DNA of 19,429 nt, taken from an uncultured Lachnospiraceae bacterium. GTDB lineage: Bacteria > Bacillota > Clostridia > Lachnospirales > Lachnospiraceae. Where the stretch lies: positions 1-19,429 of the forward strand of contig CAJUCK010000048.1 of the NCBI GenBank assembly GCA_910585395.1, written 5' to 3'. A program made the translations under genes and the position numbers. The notes below the pieces were generated by a model that worked only from the letters and a program-made list of their open reading frames with translations, did not search any database and was not told the DNA's origin. Of this stretch, positions 15,258 to 19,429 are shown piece after piece; the first letter of the stretch is position 1, and the number at the start of each line of letters is the position of its first letter.

Positions 15258-16692
15258 TTTTAATTTCCTCAAATAATTCAGGAGAGGTGTATCTGTCAAC
15301 TATGGCATATTCTCCAAAATTACGAATCCAAGGTTTCATTTCGATATAGCTTTTCACTTTGATCTTATAATCAAAAGAGGTATCATTGATTGGAATTATT
15401 GTTCCATACCGCCCAGTAGCAGCAACCCTGTTGAGCAGCTGAGAGTAATAATCGCTGTCACATGAAAAGTGGATGAGGATATCGTACATGGTATCGGTAC
15501 GTGTTGTATTCCATACGTTCTCCATTTGTTTATTATATAGATTGTTCAGCTGCTTCTCTATATCGTTTTCATCTTCTAAAAATTCAAATACTTCAGTTTT
15601 TTCAACTGCCTCTGATGGCTTAACACCACTGACCGAATCCAGTCGAAACATAATAAAATTTTGGTATGTATAGTTATATGCAAATAAGTAATGCCGCCCA
15701 TATTGGCGTTCAATGATTACTTTAATTGGAAAGACATTGTAACTTTGAACAATTTTTTCTTTATTCTTATATTTAAGTGCAATAGGATAAAGGCCATCAA
15801 TGGCATTTATAATGGACCATAAGGTGTTATCGTCAATAACATTTTGTATGCTTAAGTTTTTGTAAAAAAATACCGGATTTTCTTGTTCGGAAAAAATTTT
15901 GCTGTTTTCTTCTCTGCCTAGCGTTATGGAATACTGAGAAAGTGTGTGCGCTAAATAGTATCCTGGTATGCACAAATCGCTGCAGTTATAAAAAAATTGC
16001 ACCAGAAGAAATATATTGTCTATGTATTCTTCATATTGTTCAAAAATATCCGGGGCCAGGGAATACAATGAATCTTCTTTAATAATGATTCCCAGTTCAA
16101 CTAATTCATGCAGTCTGTCTCTTGTTTTGGCTGGCGTAAATAGAGCTTCACTATCTGTAAATAAACTGGTATCACTCTGTCCTGATAATTGTAGAATATC
16201 CTCATTTGCCATAAGTACATCATGGAAATTGCTTATAAGAGTTTCATAATGATACTTTCCATCAATAATTAATTCTGAGACATCAGAGGCATAACGGCTG
16301 AGTTTGTGCTGTGCGTAGGAATTATGTTTCTCATATGGTTTGAACGATTGCAATATTGTAAAGTAAAAAATAAAATCTTCTACTACATATGAGCAGTTTC
16401 TGTAAGTGTCGGCTAAATAATTTATCGGACACTGAAAAGGATCATACTTGAAACGATAGCCTTGCTTGTCCTGCTTTCTGTTTGGAAGTTTGTGCGTGGT
16501 AAGGTATTCGCCGTGCAGATAGTTTTTAATTCTATTGATCATGTCATAAACAGAACGTTGGCTGCCAGCAATATTGTTTTTTACAATATCACCTTTAGAA
16601 TAATTGCCGTACATATATATGTGGTGCAGCATTTCACGAATCAAATCATAGTTTTTTATATCATTAAGAAAAATATTTGTCTTCTTTGCCAT
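15217..16692 (-). CDS. Winged-HTH WYL-domain regulator (first gene of the WYL pair)
   Basis: A 491-aa probable transcription regulator. The N-terminal part (about residues 15-60) with GDIVKNNIAGSQRSVYDMIN looks like a winged helix-turn-helix. A long helical middle follows. The WYL core shows VFPIKVIIERQYGRHYLFAY then FIMFRLDSVSGVK. A WCX-like end includes IEMKPWIRNFGEYAIV and ELFEEIKNDYRKACELYG. The ATG at 16692 follows AGGAGA at about 9 bases. The gene is divergent from the vWA-PP2C-kinase operon and overlaps the downstream WYL gene. Its promoter region has a direct repeat (16750-16779) between its own -10 and its start codon, which fits autoregulation and control of the divergent operon. 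It is longer than simple WYL regulators. Confidence 0.8.
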   Translation of the reverse strand: MAKKTNIFLNDIKNYDLIREMLHHIYMYGNYSKGDIVKNNIAGSQRSVYDMINRIKNYLHGEYLTTHKLPNRKQDKQGYRFKYDPFQCPINYLADTYRNCSYVVEDFIFYFTILQSFKPYEKHNSYAQHKLSRYASDVSELIIDGKYHYETLISNFHDVLMANEDILQLSGQSDTSLFTDSEALFTPAKTRDRLHELVELGIIIKEDSLYSLAPDIFEQYEEYIDNIFLLVQFFYNCSDLCIPGYYLAHTLSQYSITLGREENSKIFSEQENPVFFYKNLSIQNVIDDNTLWSIINAIDGLYPIALKYKNKEKIVQSYNVFPIKVIIERQYGRHYLFAYNYTYQNFIMFRLDSVSGVKPSEAVEKTEVFEFLEDENDIEKQLNNLYNKQMENVWNTTRTDTMYDILIHFSCDSDYYSQLLNRVAATGRYGTIIPINDTSFDYKIKVKSYIEMKPWIRNFGEYAIVDRYTSPELFEEIKNDYRKACELYGII

Positions 16693-16708
16693 ATCAGGAA
16701 TCTCCTTT

Positions 16709-16724
16709 TTTGCAGGTTTTTTTT
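16709..16724. repeat. TTTGCAGG/T-run element in the WYL leader
   Basis: TTTGCAGG followed by eight T matches the 15-base element at 13769-13783. It is within the presumed 5' leader of the 491-aa WYL gene. Confidence 0.35.
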
Positions 16725-16749
16725 AAACTTTCCCATATGTATTTGATAT

Positions 16750-16779
16750 GATTGCAGTATAAAGAATACCGATTGCAGT
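16750..16779. promoter_or_regulatory. Direct repeat GATTGCAGT, candidate operator
   Basis: GATTGCAGT occurs at 16750-16758 and 16771-16779, exactly 21 bases apart, so both copies face the same side of the helix. Between them is a small inverted repeat GTAT/ATAC (16757-16769). The site lies between the WYL promoter and the WYL start, a suitable place for repression by a dimeric regulator. Confidence 0.55.
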
Positions 16780-16814
16780 TCTTAAGAAAGGAGCGGAATA
16801 AGAATTGCTTATAT

Positions 16815-16823
16815 ATTATAGCA
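16815..16823 (-). promoter_or_regulatory. Extended -10 promoter element for the WYL pair
   Basis: The minus strand reads TGCTATAAT, an extended -10, about 120 bases ahead of the 491-aa gene. The -35 position reads TAGTAT and is weak. The same extended -10 precedes the minus-strand gene at 12913-13476. Confidence 0.55.
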
Positions 16824-16850
16824 TAAAACAGATTATTATACTACAGAAAG

Positions 16851-16879
16851 TTGATAAATATCACAAAATATGTTATAAT
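16851..16879 (+). promoter_or_regulatory. Sigma-A promoter for the vWA-PP2C-kinase operon
   Basis: TTGATA (16851-16856), a 17-base spacer and TATAAT (16874-16879) form a near-consensus promoter about 50 bases ahead of the vWA start codon. It lies close to the divergent WYL promoter, so binding of one regulator could affect both. Confidence 0.75.
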
Positions 16880-16931
16880 ATCCACCGGTTTTTATACAAA
16901 ATAAACAAAATGATAGATGGAGGATTTTTAT

Positions 16932-17633
16932 ATGAACAATTCAGAATTTGAAGGATTTGTAATGCCGAAAGCAAAGATGTTACCAGTTATTTTACTATTA
17001 GACGTCAGCGGATCTATGTCATTTGACGGGAAAATCGATGAACTTAATAGTTCTGTGAGAGAGATGATCCAGAGTTTTACGGAAGAACAGGTAATCCAGT
17101 CAGAGATTAACGTGTCTATTATTACATTCGGGAGTAAAGTGAATCTTCATACGGATTTAACTCCGGCGAAAGATATTAACTATAAAGATCTTACAGCCCA
17201 TGGATGCACCTGTATGGGCAAGGCTTTTGATATGGCCTATGAATTGATTGAAGACAAGACCAGAGTTCCTAAAAATGCTTTCCGTCCAGTTGTTGTATTG
17301 GTTTCTGACGGGGAACCATATGACCCTAGTGATGCTAATAGAATTGAATTTAAAAAGCAGCTGGCAAGATTTACATCAGAAGGCAGAAGCTCAAAATGTG
17401 ACCGATGGAGCCTGGCTGTTGGTGCAGATGCAGATATTGATATGATGAAGCAGTTCTTAGATCATCCAGAAAAAGAAGTATGTTATGTGGAAGACGCGGC
17501 AGATATTCATAAATTCTTTAGATTTATTTCGTCATGCACCATTCAGAGAGGTCAAAGTAAAAATCCCAATAAGGTGGCAGATGATTTATTTACTGCAGAT
17601 ATCCTTAATGTTGATTTTGACAGACTCAGATAG
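16932..17633 (+). CDS. TerY-like von Willebrand A (vWA) domain protein
   Basis: A 233-aa single-domain vWA protein of the TerY type, expected to bind a metal and a protein partner in the cytoplasm. The MIDAS motif is complete: DVSGSMS near residues 24-30, the Thr in GCTCMG in the middle, and VSDGEP. The rest (RWSLAVGADADIDMMKQFL, EDAADIHKFFRFISS) is typical of TerY. The start at 16932 is preferred because GGAGG lies 8 bases upstream; an ATG at 16917 overlaps that ribosome site. It is the first gene behind a strong promoter and is followed after one base by the PP2C gene. vWA, PP2C and kinase together are the known TerY-P triad, linked to tellurite/stress loci and, as I recall, tested as an anti-phage system. 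Confidence 0.9.
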   Translation: MNNSEFEGFVMPKAKMLPVILLLDVSGSMSFDGKIDELNSSVREMIQSFTEEQVIQSEINVSIITFGSKVNLHTDLTPAKDINYKDLTAHGCTCMGKAFDMAYELIEDKTRVPKNAFRPVVVLVSDGEPYDPSDANRIEFKKQLARFTSEGRSSKCDRWSLAVGADADIDMMKQFLDHPEKEVCYVEDAADIHKFFRFISSCTIQRGQSKNPNKVADDLFTADILNVDFDRLR

Positions 17634-17634
17634 T

Positions 17635-18345
17635 ATGGGACGAGAATGGTTTGGGTACTCTTCTGTAAGAGGTCTGCTGCATCAGCATAAGAATCTTGTC
17701 AATCAGGATGCGTACATAGTAAAGTGTTATAAATTTGGAACAGTGTTTGTGGTTTCGGATGGACTGGGTTCTTATAAACATTCTGATATTGGTTCACAGG
17801 CGGCCTGTAAGGCTGTCTGTGATGCTGTTCAAAAATGGGAACAATACAAAGATAAGGATTTCAGGCTGCTGATTCCGCTTGTACATACGTTTTGGAATCT
17901 GGAGATTTTTCCTTATCCGCAGAAAGAATGCAAAACGACTTGCCTGTTCGTGTATATTTCGAAAGAAGGCAGACTCTATGCTGCCCAGCTGGGGGATGGA
18001 AATATTTACATAGCGATTGATGATGAGCTGGAATTACTGCATGCGAAGGAAGACGAATTTTCCAATTTTACTTCAGGGCTTGGAAGTATTGCTTGTTTTG
18101 ATGAATGGACGCTCAAAGAGTATGATATAAAAGAGAAGAGCGTAAGCCTTATGTTAATGACAGATGGCGTGTCGGAAACTCTAATAGAAGGTAAAAAAGA
18201 AGAATTTGTAAGAAAGATATGGAAAAAAATGAGTGAAATAGATACTTTTTCAAAAATAAATAATATGATTTATTCAATCCTGCATAATTGGAATAAAATA
18301 AATGCTGGCGACGATAGAACGATTGTCTGCTATAGAAAGAAATAG
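17635..18345 (+). CDS. PP2C-family protein phosphatase
   Basis: A 236-aa PP2C-type Ser/Thr phosphatase that would reverse the action of the kinase encoded next. The metal-binding motifs are present in order: NQDAY near residue 24, VVSDGLGSYKHSDIGS (about 39-54), LGDGN in the middle, LMTDGVSETL, and GDDRTIV near the end. The ATG at 17635 lies one base after the vWA stop and lacks a clear ribosome site, so translation probably depends on coupling. An in-frame ATG at 17608 would overlap the vWA gene. The kinase begins 9 bases after the stop. Length fits the compact PP2C proteins of TerY-P loci, without transmembrane segments. Confidence 0.9.
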   Translation: MGREWFGYSSVRGLLHQHKNLVNQDAYIVKCYKFGTVFVVSDGLGSYKHSDIGSQAACKAVCDAVQKWEQYKDKDFRLLIPLVHTFWNLEIFPYPQKECKTTCLFVYISKEGRLYAAQLGDGNIYIAIDDELELLHAKEDEFSNFTSGLGSIACFDEWTLKEYDIKEKSVSLMLMTDGVSETLIEGKKEEFVRKIWKKMSEIDTFSKINNMIYSILHNWNKINAGDDRTIVCYRKK

Positions 18346-18354
18346 GTGGTGCTG

Positions 18355-19429
18355 ATGATAGGAGAAAAAGATACGATTCAATTTGTAATTGATGAGGATG
18401 GAAATAAGCATTTTTTAGAAAAAGAGATTGGACGAGGCGGACAAGGGATTGTATGGAAAACAAAAGACCCTAATATTATTGTTAAGATGAAAATTAACAA
18501 AAGTACGGGAGAGCCGGTTGTAGATGAGAAAGAATATGTAAAATATAAAGACGAATTGGACGAGGTAAGAATTCTTAACATCCCAGATTATATTCACATA
18601 GCGAAGCCAGTAAGTATGCTTCAGAGACCTTACTGTGGTTATATCATGCGTTTCTTGGGGGGGATGAAGTCAATTAAACACTGGATCCGCTGTTTTGATG
18701 AACCAGATATGAATCCGATTATATTTTTCTGTAAAACAGGAGGATTGCGTCATCGACTGGAATTATTAACGAATATTGCAGAAATCTTTACAAAATTATT
18801 TTCTCATTCGGCAGTTTATGCAGACTTATCGCCGAATAATGTATTCGCTTCTGAAAATATGAATTCAAGCGAAGTGTGGTTAATAGATGCTGACAATATG
18901 CGCTATAGATATGATGTTGACAAAGAGATATCCACTGAAGGCTATACTGCGCCGGAAGTTGTAAAGGGAGAGATAAATACTTTAGAAAGCGACGTGTATT
19001 CATTTGCCATTTTAGCCCATGAAATATTAACGCTGAATTCTCCTTTTAATGGAAAAATGGTAACAGAAAGTGAGGCAGGGTGGGATGATGAGGAAGAGGA
19101 TATGGCAGTTCTTGTTGAGAGAGGTGAGATACCTTGGATTGAAGATCCCGAAGATGACAGCAACAGATGTTCTGCAGGTATTCCAGGGAAAATTGTATTT
19201 ACTAATACAATAAGAAAATTGTTTGAAAAAACATTTTCTGAGGAAGGAAGACATCATCCCCAAAGCAGGCCCAAAATAAGAGACTGGTATACGGCTTTAA
19301 AGCAGGCGCAGGATTACACGGTAGAATGCAGATATTGTAAAAGTACTTTTCTCATGGCGAAAGCAGATGCCAAATGTCCATTTTGCAAAACGGGCAGAAC
19401 AGAGGAACGTGAAAAAGTTATTTTTTCAC
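18355..19429 (+). CDS. Ser/Thr protein kinase with C-terminal zinc ribbon (truncated by window edge)
   Basis: An open frame of at least 358 codons running off the right edge. The ATG follows AGGTGG at about 5 bases, just after the PP2C stop. Kinase features are a Gly-rich loop GRGGQGIVW (27-35), the ATP-binding Lys in IVKMK (about 42-46), a catalytic loop YADLSPNN in place of HRDxKxxN, a metal-binding IDADN in place of DFG, and YTAPEV as the APE motif. After the kinase, a CRYCKST...CPFCKTG pair forms a zinc ribbon near residues 328-347. This is the layout of the TerY-P kinase, which often carries a C-terminal zinc ribbon. The rest of the gene and any further operon member lie outside the window. 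Confidence 0.88.
   Translation, partial: MIGEKDTIQFVIDEDGNKHFLEKEIGRGGQGIVWKTKDPNIIVKMKINKSTGEPVVDEKEYVKYKDELDEVRILNIPDYIHIAKPVSMLQRPYCGYIMRFLGGMKSIKHWIRCFDEPDMNPIIFFCKTGGLRHRLELLTNIAEIFTKLFSHSAVYADLSPNNVFASENMNSSEVWLIDADNMRYRYDVDKEISTEGYTAPEVVKGEINTLESDVYSFAILAHEILTLNSPFNGKMVTESEAGWDDEEEDMAVLVERGEIPWIEDPEDDSNRCSAGIPGKIVFTNTIRKLFEKTFSEEGRHHPQSRPKIRDWYTALKQAQDYTVECRYCKSTFLMAKADAKCPFCKTGRTEEREKVIFS

Noticed and set aside
1..19429. CRISPR array, tRNA or rRNA genes
   Set aside because: No regularly spaced repeat series and no cloverleaf or rRNA-like sequence was recognised on either strand.

Overview
The window looks like an accessory (mobile or defence) region from an AT-rich Clostridia genome, most likely Lachnospiraceae. 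The reasons are a long AT-rich codon style, AGGAGG-type ribosome sites, sigma-A-like promoters, a large serine recombinase of the kind carried by gut Firmicutes elements, and a fragment of a Firmicutes-type rlmD/rumA RNA methyltransferase. No rRNA, tRNA or CRISPR array was seen. All family assignments come from reading motifs by eye, not from a database search.

Left part (1-7079), mobile-element head and modular cargo. A complete 567-aa large serine recombinase (185-1888) is followed at once by a small Cys-rich reading frame (1890-2195). The 3' part of that frame is repeated, ungapped, at 5382-5614, and a third 5'-only copy lies at 6700-6760. These three direct repeats bracket two cargo blocks: abiH, a zinc-ribbon gene and rhuM between copies 1 and 2, and a dinD-like gene between copies 2 and 3. 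Copy 3 stops at a GACACA motif and runs straight into the 3' end of an rlmD/rumA-like gene (6759-7079), a known target for serine-recombinase elements.

Middle part (7126-11978). A single-polypeptide (Type ISP, LlaGI-like) restriction-modification enzyme: Mrr-type nuclease, DEAH helicase, N6-adenine methyltransferase and target-recognition region. It is split into two reading frames by an apparent one-base loss in a T run near 9963-9965, inside the methyltransferase domain.

Junction (11979-14213). Decayed IS3-family transposase pieces in both orientations (about 12056-12560 on + and 12605-12820 on -), an isolated gene for a possible SUKH-like protein (12913-13476, -), a 378-base gap, and an unknown 93-aa basic protein (13855-14136, +).

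Right part (14214-19429). Two overlapping WYL-domain genes on the minus strand are divergent from a plus-strand operon encoding a TerY-like vWA protein, a PP2C phosphatase and a Ser/Thr kinase with a C-terminal zinc ribbon (cut by the window edge). That is the TerY-P phosphorylation triad architecture. The divergent promoters sit within about 65 bases of each other, next to a direct repeat spaced by two helical turns. Overall the window stacks at least four candidate anti-phage or stress modules (AbiH, RhuM/DinD, Type ISP R-M, TerY-P with WYL regulators) beside a site-specific recombinase. The least described parts are the repeat-bounded cargo, the abiH-linked zinc-ribbon protein, and the WYL pair with the vWA-PP2C-kinase triad.
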